Assembly: GCF_002019605.1 (NCBI RefSeq)
Contig: NZ_KV917368.1
Coordinates: forward strand, 1,214,997 to 1,278,996
Direction of reading: 5' to 3'
DNA: 64,000 bases
Origin: Alkalihalobacterium alkalinitrilicum
Lineage (GTDB): Bacteria; Bacillota; Bacilli; Bacillales; Bacillaceae_F
Shown here: one piece after another, positions 36,695 through 45,417 of the stretch
How positions within the stretch are numbered: position 1 is the stretch's first letter
How the letters are laid out: each line of letters starts with the position of its first letter
Program-made: the position numbers and the translations under genes
The notes under the pieces: generated by a model
The model's database searches: none
Told to the model about the DNA's origin: nothing
The model's input: only the letters and a program-made list of their open reading frames with translations

Positions 36695-36826
36695 TTGGCA
36701 ATTTTCATAATATGTAAACGTTGTCATGGAAGGGGTTGGGTACCAAAAAGGATATGGTTTATTTTTTCAAAAAAAATTTCCTGCCCAAATTGTAAAGGAA
36801 CAGGAAAATATAAAGTCGTTTCTTAA
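36695..36826 (+). CDS. Zinc-ribbon mini-protein, 43 aa
   Basis: A 43-codon gene with a TTG start after AAGGAGGAGATA. Two Cys pairs, ICKRCHGRGW and CPNCKGTGK, copy the CxxCxGxG units of the DnaJ zinc domain with a short linker between. It probably binds one zinc ion. Its function is unknown. A weak cre-like match (36713-36726) falls inside the first Cys motif and is likely chance. Confidence 0.65.
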   Translation: MAIFIICKRCHGRGWVPKRIWFIFSKKISCPNCKGTGKYKVVS

Positions 36827-36941
36827 AAATATGAGGATGACTCTAAATGGTTCGACTATTATAAGTAATAATGATCATTTAAACACTGCCTAAATGTTAG
36901 CAAAAAGTCAACTTTTCGTTTAGAGGTCAGCCTCCTACATA

Positions 36942-37616
36942 CTACTTTATCACTTCAGGTGCTCCGTAATCCACTCCATGTGTTTCTACAGTGACACTTT
37001 TCATTCTTTGATCTTCGTTTGGTTTATCTTGAGCATTTCTGTCGACTTGTACAATTTGATCAACCGTCTCCATACCTTCTAGTACTTTTCCAAAAGCTGC
37101 ATAATCCTCGTCTAAGTGAGGTGAATCTTCCACCATAATAAAGAACTGTGAGCCTGCTGAGTTTGGATCATTTGTTCTTGCCATTGAAATAATTCCCCGT
37201 TCATGGACTAACGGATTCTCAAAACCATTTGCAGTAAACTCTCCTGCTATCGAATAACCAGGTCCTCCCATTCCACTACCATCAGGATCTCCACCTTGAA
37301 CCATAAACCCTGGGATGACACGATGGAAAATAACTTCATCATAAAATCCTTCTTCTGCTAAAGAAACGAAGTTAGTTACGGTATTTGGTGCAATCGTTGG
37401 AAAGAGTTCAATCTTAATTTGTTCGTCGTTCTCCATCGTAATCGTTACAATCGGATTGGTTTCTAAACTAGCTTGGTTAATAACCTCTTCATTTCCGTAT
37501 TCTTCTTGTGGCTCACTCGTGCTTGTCCCACATCCTGCCGTAAAAACACCGAATGAAACCGCAATTAAAAGTGATGTAAGTACTTTTTTTTTCTTCAAGC
37601 GACTTTTTATCATCAT
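36942..37616 (-). CDS. Cyclophilin-type peptidyl-prolyl isomerase lipoprotein
   Basis: 224 residues. A lipoprotein signal (SLLIAVSFGVFTAGC) puts the mature protein on the outer face of the membrane. The cyclophilin domain has VIFHRVIPGFMVQGGDPDGS, SAGSQFFIMVEDSPHLDEDY and AAFGKVLEGMETVDQI, with catalytic Arg, Phe and Gln present. It would catalyse proline isomerisation during folding of exported proteins. Two adjacent ATGs are possible starts. It is monocistronic. Confidence 0.93.
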   Translation of the reverse strand: MMIKSRLKKKKVLTSLLIAVSFGVFTAGCGTSTSEPQEEYGNEEVINQASLETNPIVTITMENDEQIKIELFPTIAPNTVTNFVSLAEEGFYDEVIFHRVIPGFMVQGGDPDGSGMGGPGYSIAGEFTANGFENPLVHERGIISMARTNDPNSAGSQFFIMVEDSPHLDEDYAAFGKVLEGMETVDQIVQVDRNAQDKPNEDQRMKSVTVETHGVDYGAPEVIK

Positions 37617-37822
37617 TAGCTCTCCCTTCTTACTGAAAAAAGTTTAACGTATTCTAGAATACATATAAAAAGATTTGTACCTTTGATTTACTTCTCATTA
37701 AAACTACAAACCATTATAGCATGATTAATAAATAATAAAGCAATTCGTTTATGGTTTCTACACTACTACCTTAAATTTAAGCTCCACGGTGAATAATGAA
37801 TTAGGAGCAGTATTTTTATCGT

Positions 37823-37878
37823 AAAAACACCCCCACGTTTCGCAACATTTTCATGGGAGGAAACGTGGGGGTGTTTTT
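37823..37878 (-). terminator. Strong terminator
   Basis: A perfect 19-bp stem, AACACCCCCACGTTTC with GAAACGTGGGGGTGTT and flanking A/T tracts, ends at the stop codon of the rhodanese gene. It works in both orientations. Confidence 0.9.
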
Positions 37879-38236
37879 ATGACCAAGAAGACATTCCGCC
37901 TTTAATATTGGTAATGTTCGTGAAGCCGAGTCTCTTTAATTTTTTACTTGCTTTATTGCTTCTCATGCCACTTTGGCAAATTAAAACAACTTCTTTCTCA
38001 CGATCTAATTCAAAGTGTCTTTTGCTAATTTTAGATAATGGAATATTTTTAAAACCTTCAATATGGTTTAACTCATATTCTAAAGCGGACCTTACATCTA
38101 TTAATTGAATGTCTTTTTGACTAACGATCGTTTTCACTTCTTTATTACTGAGTTGTTTAACTCCTTTTGCGGGTAAAAAGTTTCGAATCGTTAAAATCAT
38201 AAGGACGATTACAATTATCCATTTTATGATATCCAA
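37877..38236 (-). CDS. Membrane-anchored rhodanese-like protein
   Basis: 119 residues: one N-terminal membrane helix (IIKWIIVIVLMILTIRNF) and a rhodanese domain with the catalytic loop CQSGMRS. It would carry persulfide sulfur at the membrane. The start is a TTG placed nine bases after AAAAGGAG inside the upstream gene, and the first 80 bases overlap the end of that gene. It belongs to the sulfur-transfer cluster. Confidence 0.85.
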   Translation of the reverse strand: MDIIKWIIVIVLMILTIRNFLPAKGVKQLSNKEVKTIVSQKDIQLIDVRSALEYELNHIEGFKNIPLSKISKRHFELDREKEVVLICQSGMRSNKASKKLKRLGFTNITNIKGGMSSWS

Positions 38237-38603
38237 TTGTATCCACTCCTTTTAACATATTTCGGCTTTCCTCACTAGAAGGACGGCATAAATAGTAACC
38301 AGTAACTGTAACACCCTTTTGTTTTAAAAAACGGATACATAAATTCTTAGCCACAACATCATTGGATATAACAACTACTTTTTTACCCTTAAAGGGATGA
38401 TAATATCTCTTAATATAGGCGAAAGGAATATTAATAGCCCTTGTAATGGGCTGATGACTAGCAATATTGTAGTCACGTATGTCCAGAATTTTTATATCTT
38501 CATTAATATGAATAAGGTTTGTACATTTTACGCCTCGAACTGGAACAAACCTTCGATATAATAATATCATTATAAAGAAAAGAATGAATAAAATAATAGC
38601 CAT
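38157..38603 (-). CDS. Degenerate membrane-anchored rhodanese
   Basis: 148 residues with an N-terminal helix (AIILFILFFIMILLY) and a rhodanese-like fold (KILDIRDYNIASHQPITRAI, NIPFAYIK). At the active-site position the sequence is VVVISNDVVAKN: Ser replaces Cys and the CxxGxR loop is lost, so sulfurtransferase activity is not expected. The last ~27 residues overlap the next gene in another frame and look low-quality, so the true end may have been extended by a frameshift. Confidence 0.65.
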   Translation of the reverse strand: MAIILFILFFIMILLYRRFVPVRGVKCTNLIHINEDIKILDIRDYNIASHQPITRAINIPFAYIKRYYHPFKGKKVVVISNDVVAKNLCIRFLKQKGVTVTGYYLCRPSSEESRNMLKGVDTIGYHKMDNCNRPYDFNDSKLFTRKRS

Positions 38604-38707
38604 TTGATCCTCCTAAATCGACCGACTACATTGCTATTCTACTATATTAAAGGATAGAATGTCGTTTGTTAAGTAAAAATACAGTTGGTAAAATACGTAA
38701 CTAAAGT

Positions 38708-38929
38708 TTACAGAAGTGGGATATTTGTCATCCCCTCAACATGAGCTTCGGAAAATTCTTCGACTTCACGTACATCAATAAATATCGCATTTTTATCTGT
38801 TTTCATTTTGGTAGCAAGTTCATAAGTCGTAATTTCTTGAATGTGTTCATTTGATGTTCCAAAAAACATAATAGCCACTCCTACGCCAACCGCTATTATA
38901 AAAACGGCCATTTTGATTTTCTGTTTCAT
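38708..38929 (-). pseudogene. Truncated rhodanese
   Basis: 73 residues: a membrane helix and the first half of a rhodanese domain (FIDVREVEEFSEAHVEG, NIPL), then a stop before the catalytic Cys loop. No continuation is visible downstream. It is probably inactive. Confidence 0.65.
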
Positions 38930-39059
38930 ACCGAAAACCTCTCTACTGATTAAAATGGAATATCGGAAAGTAAATTTACTTTGAACTTCCTTTTCTCAGA
39001 ATAACATATTATTAAATAAAGGATACTAGTCTATTTATATATATGTTCGTACAAGTTTA

Positions 39060-39536
39060 TTAGATAAATAAGTTTACATTTCCTTCTTCAGCTTCAGCTA
39101 AATACGTGGCAACACCTGCATACTCAATACCATCAATTAACTCTTCTTTTTGGATTCCCATAACATCCATTGACATTGTACAAGCAACCATCTTAATATC
39201 TAAATCTTTAGCCATCTCGATTAGCTCATTTAACGAAACGACATTGTGCTTTTTCATCATATGCTTCATCAGTTTAGATCCTGCCCCACCAAAGTTCATT
39301 TTTGATAATCCTAGTTTTTCAGGACCTCTTGGCATCATTTTACCAAACATTTTTTCTAGAAAGTTCTTTTTTACTGGGATATGTTCATCTTTACGTAAAA
39401 CATTTAATCCCCAAAAAGTGAAAAACATCGTGACAGGCTTCCCCATTGCTGCTGCACCTGTTGCAATAATAAAACTTGCTAATGCTTTATCTAAATCTCC
39501 ATCAAACACAATCATCGTCGCTTTCTTTTGTTCCAT
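39060..39536 (-). CDS. DsrE/DsrF-like sulfur-carrier protein
   Basis: 158 residues of the DsrE/PIR family often annotated 'DsrE/DsrF/DrsH-like'. ALASFIIATGAAAMGKPVTM lies near the N-terminus, and MVACTMSMDVMGI has the conserved Cys. Such proteins accept or store persulfide with TusA and rhodanese partners. A CstR-like operator sits inside its promoter. AGGAGGAGAT precedes the ATG. Confidence 0.88.
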   Translation of the reverse strand: MEQKKATMIVFDGDLDKALASFIIATGAAAMGKPVTMFFTFWGLNVLRKDEHIPVKKNFLEKMFGKMMPRGPEKLGLSKMNFGGAGSKLMKHMMKKHNVVSLNELIEMAKDLDIKMVACTMSMDVMGIQKEELIDGIEYAGVATYLAEAEEGNVNLFI

Positions 39537-39554
39537 TTATATCTCCTCCTATTA

Positions 39555-39613
39555 ATACTTATATGGGTATTTATTGGACTTTTATAATATACCCATAAAG
39601 GTATATTTGTCAA
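39555..39613 (-). promoter_or_regulatory. Promoter with CstR/CsoR-like operators, DsrE gene
   Basis: TTGACA (39613-39608), an 18-base spacer and TATTAT (39589-39584) form the promoter. The palindrome ATATACC-N6-GGTATAT (39587-39606) fills the spacer. A weaker copy, ATACTTATATGGGTAT, lies at 39555-39570. The palindromes match the pattern bound by the persulfide sensor CstR, a CsoR relative. Confidence 0.7.
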
Positions 39614-39663
39614 TAACAAATTCCGTTTGTGTATAGACGTATAGTTATATTAATCAGCCATTT

Positions 39664-40227
39664 TTATACTAGTGCTAATTCAGAATCAACTAGTTCGATT
39701 TCTCCGTTTTCAATATGATAAAGAACAGGAATGATAGGTATATCTTGTCCGAGCGCTTGGTAGATGGGATGTGCTAATAATTTCTCGACTTGTTTCAGTA
39801 TATTTACTTTTGATAGTTGTGCTGGGTATGTGGTCTTTGTTTTAGTAGGTATTGATTGGCGGATGATTTTTAACCACGGTTGCAAAGCTGCTTCGTTATT
39901 TCGTTTAATTGCAGCTTCTATTCCGCCACAGTGAGTATGTCCGATGATAAGAATTCCTTTTACATGTAAATGTTTTAAAGCATAGTACAAGCTTGCTGAA
40001 AAACTTTCATCCTGTTCATCCACTTGGTTAGCGATGTTCCGGTGAATAAATAGCTTTCCAAGTGGCATTTGCGTAATGACCGATGGGCTGACTCGAGAGT
40101 CACTACATGCTAAAACAAATAATTCAGGCTGTTGCCCTTGAACCATTCTTTCAAAAAATTGAGGATCAATCTTCTTCATTTTTTCAAAGAATAACTTATT
40201 TTCAGTTTGTATTTCTTGCCATTCCAT
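39664..40227 (-). CDS. Beta-class carbonic anhydrase
   Basis: 187 residues. Zinc ligands are visible in LACSDSRVSPS (Cys, Asp) and IGHTHCGGIEA (His, Cys). It hydrates CO2 to bicarbonate. The gene starts six bases after the SulP transporter gene, so the two form an operon and probably work together in bicarbonate supply. Confidence 0.92.
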   Translation of the reverse strand: MEWQEIQTENKLFFEKMKKIDPQFFERMVQGQQPELFVLACSDSRVSPSVITQMPLGKLFIHRNIANQVDEQDESFSASLYYALKHLHVKGILIIGHTHCGGIEAAIKRNNEAALQPWLKIIRQSIPTKTKTTYPAQLSKVNILKQVEKLLAHPIYQALGQDIPIIPVLYHIENGEIELVDSELALV

Positions 40228-40233
40228 TGATAC

Positions 40234-41898
40234 TCACTCCTTTATTATTGAAAGTGCTTCATCAATTGAATGAGACTCGAGTTTGCCTTTATATTTTTCA
40301 TACCAACCCGCACGTTTTAGGATATCTCGGACAGGTCCTTTAATATCACAGAACACAATCTCTTTTCCAATACTTTGATAAGTGGTTAACAATTCATCTA
40401 AATGTTCAATTGCTACAGCATCCATATCATTCACTACTGAAAAATCAAGAATGACCGTATGAATGGTTGGATTTTCTAAAAATTTGTGTTGAATCATCTC
40501 TTCGATTTTCGTAATGTTTGCAAAATATAATGGCGAATCAATCCTTAAAATTGATACATTTTCTTTTGCAATTGCTGAAGGATAACGTTTAATATTTCGG
40601 TAGACGTTCGCTTCTTCTACATACCCTAATTCGGCCACATGTGGATTCGCACTTCTCCAAATAAAGACGATGAGAGAGAAAATAACACCAATGAAAATCC
40701 CCGTTTCGATTCCTAGTGTCAAAGTCGAAGCAAAGGTAATTAACAAAGTTGCTCCATCGATTTTTTTGATCTTTAATAAGTGTTTCGCTTCCTTAACATC
40801 AATTAACCCGTAAACAGCAACCATGATAATGGCAGCGAGGACAGCATTTGGCATATAGTAAAACCATGATGTGAAAAATAGTAAAGTAAATATTATTAAG
40901 ACAGCGGTGATGATCGAAGCCAATCCTGTTCTTGCTCCAGCTCCGTAGTTTACAGCTGATCGAGAAAACCCACCAGTGACTGGATAACCTGAAAACGTCG
41001 ATGCAGAAACGTTAGCAAGACCAAGACCAATTAATTCACGGTTCGGATGAACTTTATATTTTTCCTTTGTTGCAATCACTTTGGCTATCGCGAAACTTTC
41101 CACAAAACCAATAATCGCAATGGTAATCGCTATTGGCATTAAAGCGCTGATGGATTCAATATTCCATACTGGAAAAGAAATTGTCGGTAGACCATCTGGT
41201 ACTTTACCTATAATACTTACCCCTTTTTCATGTAGGTCTAATGTATACACTAAAAGTGTGCTATAAACAACGACGACAAGCGGCGCTGGTACTTTCGGTA
41301 ACCATTTTTTTAAAGCAACTAATATGATAATACTTGTTACACCAATTAAAAGTGTGTAAGGATGAATACTAGTCAGTTGGCCAAATGCTTTATAAAGTAA
41401 TTTGAATACATTTTCAGTAGATGGTAAATTTATGCCTAATAAGTGTTTCAGTTGGCTAAGTCCAATGACAATGGCTGCTGCAGATGTAAATCCACTAATA
41501 ACAGCATGAGAGATAAATTCGGTTACAAAACCGAGTTTAAGTAAACCGAGAGCAAGTTGGATAACCCCTACCATTAAAGCAAGTAAAAGAACAAGTGATA
41601 TATATTCATTTGAACCTGGTTCCGCTAGGGTCTGAACCCCTGTTAATACTAGTAGAGATACCATTGCAACAGGTCCGACTGCAAGTTGTCTTGAAGAGCC
41701 AAATAAGGCGTAGACAAGAAGTGGAATGGTGGACGCGTATAAACCGATAACTGGTGGTAATCCTGCTAGCATCGCGTAGGCCATACCTTGTGGGATCAAC
41801 ATAATGGCTACGATTAAACCTGCAGATAAGTCACCACGTAAATCATGTTTATTATAGGTTAGCATCCACTCAAGCCCTGGAAATATTTTCTTCAGCAA
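40234..41898 (-). CDS. SulP-family anion transporter with STAS domain
   Basis: 554 residues. Twelve or so membrane segments (residues ~20-400) contain the SLC26/SulP signature AIMLIPQGMAYAMLAGLPP. A C-terminal STAS domain (~430-550) has HTVILDFSVVNDMDAVAIEH. The family carries sulfate or bicarbonate. Coupling to carbonic anhydrase favours bicarbonate; the sulfur genes around it would also allow sulfate or sulfite. Confidence 0.92.
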   Translation of the reverse strand: MLKKIFPGLEWMLTYNKHDLRGDLSAGLIVAIMLIPQGMAYAMLAGLPPVIGLYASTIPLLVYALFGSSRQLAVGPVAMVSLLVLTGVQTLAEPGSNEYISLVLLLALMVGVIQLALGLLKLGFVTEFISHAVISGFTSAAAIVIGLSQLKHLLGINLPSTENVFKLLYKAFGQLTSIHPYTLLIGVTSIIILVALKKWLPKVPAPLVVVVYSTLLVYTLDLHEKGVSIIGKVPDGLPTISFPVWNIESISALMPIAITIAIIGFVESFAIAKVIATKEKYKVHPNRELIGLGLANVSASTFSGYPVTGGFSRSAVNYGAGARTGLASIITAVLIIFTLLFFTSWFYYMPNAVLAAIIMVAVYGLIDVKEAKHLLKIKKIDGATLLITFASTLTLGIETGIFIGVIFSLIVFIWRSANPHVAELGYVEEANVYRNIKRYPSAIAKENVSILRIDSPLYFANITKIEEMIQHKFLENPTIHTVILDFSVVNDMDAVAIEHLDELLTTYQSIGKEIVFCDIKGPVRDILKRAGWYEKYKGKLESHSIDEALSIIKE

Positions 41899-41991
41899 CG
41901 AAATCCCTCCTTTCTAATGAAGGTGAAAGGCTGGTCCTTGGTTGCTGAGTAGTTTTTAATATGGAACAGCCTCTTCTTATTGGAATAGTAT

Positions 41992-42228
41992 CTATGCTTT
42001 TTTGATCCAAAATTTAAATACGTTTCCATCTTCTTCGTGATGAACTAATTCGTTTCCAGATGCTTTACACCACGCAGCAATGTCCGCTTTTGATCCTTTA
42101 TCTGTTGCGTGCACTTCAAGTACTTGACCTAAGTCGAGTTGATCCATTTCCTTTTTTGTACGAACGATTGGCATTGGGCAAGCTAATCCTTTTGCATCTA
42201 ATACTTTGTTACTATCCATTAAAGTCAT
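41992..42228 (-). CDS. TusA-family sulfur carrier
   Basis: 78 residues. LDAKGLACPMPIVRTKKEMD has the CPxP motif with the persulfide-carrying Cys17. It passes sulfur between rhodanese and DsrE-type proteins. AGGAGATGACTTTA precedes the start. It lies 60 bases downstream of the TusA-rhodanese fusion and probably belongs to its operon. Confidence 0.92.
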   Translation of the reverse strand: MTLMDSNKVLDAKGLACPMPIVRTKKEMDQLDLGQVLEVHATDKGSKADIAAWCKASGNELVHHEEDGNVFKFWIKKA

Positions 42229-42288
42229 CTCCTCTTATATATAAACGTTTTATAATCGTCTTAAAGTGGTTCTTAAAAGGTAGTTTTG

Positions 42289-42855
42289 TTAATTAGTTTC
42301 TACTTTTCCTGTCCATTGAGTCATTCCAGGTTTTACATTAATTACATTTGTAAATCCATGGTCTGTTAAATGTTTAGCTGCCATTGCACTTCTATTACCA
42401 GTACGGCAAATAATATAGATAGCGTCTTGTTGATTTAATTCACCTAAACGTTGTTCCAACTCACCTAATGGAATTGAGATGGACTGTGGTATTCTCGCAA
42501 ACGCATATTCTGCTGGCTCACGTACATCTAAAATTGTTACTCCAACTTCGCCGATTTTTTCTTCTAACTCTTCATTAGAAATGACATGTGGGTAATCGAC
42601 TTCTTCTTTTGTTTCAGAAGGATCGGCTTTTCGTAAATAATGAATTAGAACTTCTTCTTCTTCGTTTGTCCCTAAATATTGGTGACCTGTTGAATTAGCC
42701 CACGCTTTTATATCAGCTAATGACCCTTTATCTGTAGCTTGAATTTCAAGCACTTCACCTGAGTTTAATTGATCCATTGCTTTTTTTGTACGAACAATTG
42801 GCATTGGACATACTAATCCTTTTGCATCTAATACTTGATTTACTTTGATTGACAT
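42289..42855 (-). CDS. TusA-rhodanese fusion (CstA-like)
   Basis: 188 residues: TusA domain (1-75, LDAKGLVCPMPIV with Cys16) joined to a rhodanese (~90-188, VTILDVREPAEYAFARIPQS and IICRTGNRSAMA with the catalytic Cys). The combination recalls CstA of the staphylococcal persulfide-response operon, though that protein is larger. CstR-like operators flank its promoter. AAGGAGGAAG precedes the ATG. Confidence 0.9.
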   Translation of the reverse strand: MSIKVNQVLDAKGLVCPMPIVRTKKAMDQLNSGEVLEIQATDKGSLADIKAWANSTGHQYLGTNEEEEVLIHYLRKADPSETKEEVDYPHVISNEELEEKIGEVGVTILDVREPAEYAFARIPQSISIPLGELEQRLGELNQQDAIYIICRTGNRSAMAAKHLTDHGFTNVINVKPGMTQWTGKVETN

Positions 42856-42879
42856 ATAACTTCCTCCTTCAATATACCT

Positions 42880-42942
42880 TTACCCCTATAAGTATAATAA
42901 AATGCAAACAGTGATTAGTCAACTTTTTTACCTATAGAGGTA
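42880..42942 (-). promoter_or_regulatory. Promoter with CstR/CsoR-like operators, TusA-rhodanese gene
   Basis: TTGACT (42922-42917), 17-base spacer and TATTAT (42899-42894). Palindrome TACCTATAGAGGTA lies just upstream of the -35 (42929-42942), and a weaker one (TTACCCCTATAAGTAT, 42880-42895) abuts the -10. Confidence 0.65.
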
Positions 42943-42992
42943 TTATAATGTGTAAAATAAACCTATCTTTTTTGTTAATAATCTACACCAAA

Positions 42993-44132
42993 TTAGTGAG
43001 TATGGTGTACTGCACAGTGGTTTGGTCCAATTTCTAACTCTTGCTTCCGATCTTTATCTGCTCGTTCAACTCCACGGTTAATCGCAATAATTTCTTCAAA
43101 GTTCGGTGGTTTAACAGAAGACGCAGATTGTTCCACATGATCTAGAAATGAATCTTTTGTCATCGAAAACATTTTTTCATTTCGAGCACGAATATTTCCT
43201 AAATGGTCGCCAATAAATTCTTTGTCATTTACTTCCTCTACATAATTAGCGTAGTGACCTGGAAGAACGATAACATCATCAGCAATAGTAGCTACTTTAT
43301 CATAAATGGTGTGATATAAATCATCGGCCCATTCACGAACTTTATTTCCTAAGTCTGGACGACCTAATCCACTTACGAAAATGGTGTCTCCTGAGAATAA
43401 TAATTTGTCGTTGACGAAGAACGAGACACTACCAGGTGTATGTCCTGGTGTTTTTACCGCTAATACTTCTAATTTAATATTGTTAAACTCGATCTTTTCA
43501 TAGTTTTCTAATGCTTCAAAGTCACATATTGCTCCTTCACTCTTCATGAGAAAATACTTTGCGCCTAAGTCTTCCGCTAGTTCATGACCTCCTGAAATGT
43601 GATCAGCATGTAAATGAGAATCAACAATATGTGTAATCGTTGCTCCTTCTTTTTTCGCAGCATCAATATATACATCGGTAAAGCGACTTGGGTCTACAAT
43701 TAATGCTTGATCATCGGATGTAACCATATAGGATAGACAACCTTTTCCAATACGGATAAATTGGTCGACTTTGATTTTTTCGTCTTCATAAATACGAACT
43801 TGGTGTAAATGCTCACTCCACGCTTTCATTCCATCAATTAACGAATAAACTCCGTTAAACCCAGCTTCAACGATCATCTCTCCTACAAATGCAGATGAGC
43901 CACCCTTAGCACATACAACAACAATATCTTGATCCTTTGGTAATCGTTCTATAATCGAGTCAACACCTTCAATTAGTTCAAAATATGGCATATTTAGATA
44001 AGAAAATGACTTACCTTCTATTTTCCAATCTTGAAAGTCTGATTCATTACGGACATCAAGGATAAAAAGTTCTTTATTATTAACGATACGTTCCATAATA
44101 TCTTTTGCTGTCATATCTTTTACATTACTCAT
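42993..44132 (-). CDS. Rhodanese-metallo-beta-lactamase fusion (CstB-like persulfide dioxygenase)
   Basis: 379 residues. An N-terminal rhodanese (~5-110, FILDVRNESDFQDW, VVCAKGGSS) is followed by an MBL-fold domain (~120-370) with SHLHADHISGGHELA, VKTPGHTPGSVSFF, LLFSGDTIFVSG and VLPGHYANYVEEV supplying metal-binding His and Asp residues. ETHE1/CstB-type enzymes oxidise persulfide to sulfite. Here the rhodanese is at the N-terminus, the reverse of staphylococcal CstB. A CstR-like operator lies in its promoter. Confidence 0.9.
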   Translation of the reverse strand: MSNVKDMTAKDIMERIVNNKELFILDVRNESDFQDWKIEGKSFSYLNMPYFELIEGVDSIIERLPKDQDIVVVCAKGGSSAFVGEMIVEAGFNGVYSLIDGMKAWSEHLHQVRIYEDEKIKVDQFIRIGKGCLSYMVTSDDQALIVDPSRFTDVYIDAAKKEGATITHIVDSHLHADHISGGHELAEDLGAKYFLMKSEGAICDFEALENYEKIEFNNIKLEVLAVKTPGHTPGSVSFFVNDKLLFSGDTIFVSGLGRPDLGNKVREWADDLYHTIYDKVATIADDVIVLPGHYANYVEEVNDKEFIGDHLGNIRARNEKMFSMTKDSFLDHVEQSASSVKPPNFEEIIAINRGVERADKDRKQELEIGPNHCAVHHTH

Positions 44133-44156
44133 AACATCATCTCCTTTATTTACATT

Positions 44157-44217
44157 ATACCCAGCAAGGTATCTTGTCGATGTCTTAATAATATACCAAT
44201 AGGGGTATATGTGTCAA
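44157..44217 (-). promoter_or_regulatory. Promoter with CstR/CsoR-like operators, rhodanese-MBL gene
   Basis: TTGACA (44217-44212), 18-base spacer and TATTAT (44193-44188). ATATACCAATAGGGGTATAT (44191-44210) fills the spacer, the same design as at the DsrE gene. A second palindrome, ATACCCAGCAAGGTAT, lies downstream (44157-44172). Confidence 0.75.
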
Positions 44218-44346
44218 CACGTAATTCCAATTTTTTTGATTAGCTATTTTGTTGTTACTGTCCCATTTTTCTTCATTATATGGATACTCTTTAAAAAAAA
44301 AGAGAAACTTAATCATTATTACATTTAAAAGGAATGGGATTAGCAG

Positions 44347-45306
44347 ATGGTTTACATATTATTACTTGTAGGGTTTGCTTTATTAATAAAAGGTGCAGAT
44401 TATTTTGTAGATGGTTCAGCTGCAATTGCTAGTTTATTACGGGTGTCTCCCCTATTAGTTGGACTTACAATTGTTGCATTTGGTACAGGTGCTCCAGAAG
44501 CAACCGTGAGTATAATCGCGGCGTTAGAAGGAAATACAGATGTTACGGTTGGGAACGTCGTTGGGAGTAATATTATCAATACCGCTCTCGTCGTTGGGGT
44601 AACCGCGTTCATATACCCTCTTAAAGTTGAAAGGGCAACGATAAAAAAAGAAATTCCGTTAGCGTTTTTGGCTAGTATTGCATTACTTATTTTAATGAGT
44701 GATCAACTTTTACAGGGGGCTCCAGCCAATGTCCTCTCGCGGAGTGACGGTATTGTTTTTCTATTGTTCTTTTGTATTTTTTTATACTATGTTATTGAGA
44801 TGGCAAGAAATAGTCGTGAAACATTTGTTGAAGAAAATGATGCTACTAACACCCAGCATACGTGGGGTAAAAATATACTACTATCTCTAGGTGGTTTAGC
44901 GGCGATCATATTTGGTGGTTACTTAGTTGTAGAAAATAGTACAGTGATTGCCTATACCTTTGGAATGAGTGAAACATTAGTAGGTTTAACAATTGTAGCA
45001 ATTGGGTCGTCACTGCCTGAACTTGTCATTTCTGTTACAGCTGCATTAAAAAAGCAAAGTGAAATTGCTTTAGGTAATATTGTGGGAAGCTCCATATTCA
45101 ATATATTATTTGTATTAGGGGTTTCATCTATTATTACTCCGCTATCTGTAGACCCGAAAATCTTTTTTGATGTCATCGTTATGATAGTGTTAACGGTTGA
45201 ATTGTTTATTTTTTCTAGAACGGAATATCGGGTTGGAAAAACAGAAGGTGTAATGATGTCGGTCGCTTATATTCTATATCTTGTAATCATTATTATTAGG
45301 AATTAA
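44347..45306 (+). CDS. Calcium/sodium antiporter (CaCA family, YrbG-like)
   Basis: 319 residues in two inverted repeats of about five helices. The alpha-repeats are clear: VAFGTGAPEATVSIIAALEG with VGNVVGSNIINTALVV, and VAIGSSLPELVISVTAALKK with LGNIVGSSIFNILFVL. The acidic residues in GAPE and SLPE bind the cation. It would exchange Na+ (or K+/H+) for Ca2+ across the membrane. It is monocistronic, divergent from the sulfur cluster. Confidence 0.92.
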   Translation: MVYILLLVGFALLIKGADYFVDGSAAIASLLRVSPLLVGLTIVAFGTGAPEATVSIIAALEGNTDVTVGNVVGSNIINTALVVGVTAFIYPLKVERATIKKEIPLAFLASIALLILMSDQLLQGAPANVLSRSDGIVFLLFFCIFLYYVIEMARNSRETFVEENDATNTQHTWGKNILLSLGGLAAIIFGGYLVVENSTVIAYTFGMSETLVGLTIVAIGSSLPELVISVTAALKKQSEIALGNIVGSSIFNILFVLGVSSIITPLSVDPKIFFDVIVMIVLTVELFIFSRTEYRVGKTEGVMMSVAYILYLVIIIIRN

Positions 45307-45365
45307 AAATTTAGTTTTGTCTTAGATGAAGCTTGTATTTAATAAATTAAAATTTTTGATAAGAC

Positions 45366-45400
45366 AAAAAGGTGTGAACTTTTTAGTAAAGTCACACCTT
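45366..45400 (-). terminator. Rho-independent terminator
   Basis: AAGGTGTGA/TCACACCTT is followed by TTTTTG on the minus strand. It ends the nitroreductase gene against the converging antiporter. Confidence 0.85.
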
Positions 45401-45417
45401 GGTCTACTGTAAACTAT

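Noticed and set aside
36713-36726. Perfect cre-consensus match TGTAAACGTTGTCA
   Set aside because: It falls exactly on the codons for the first Cys motif of the zinc-ribbon gene, so the coding constraint explains it.
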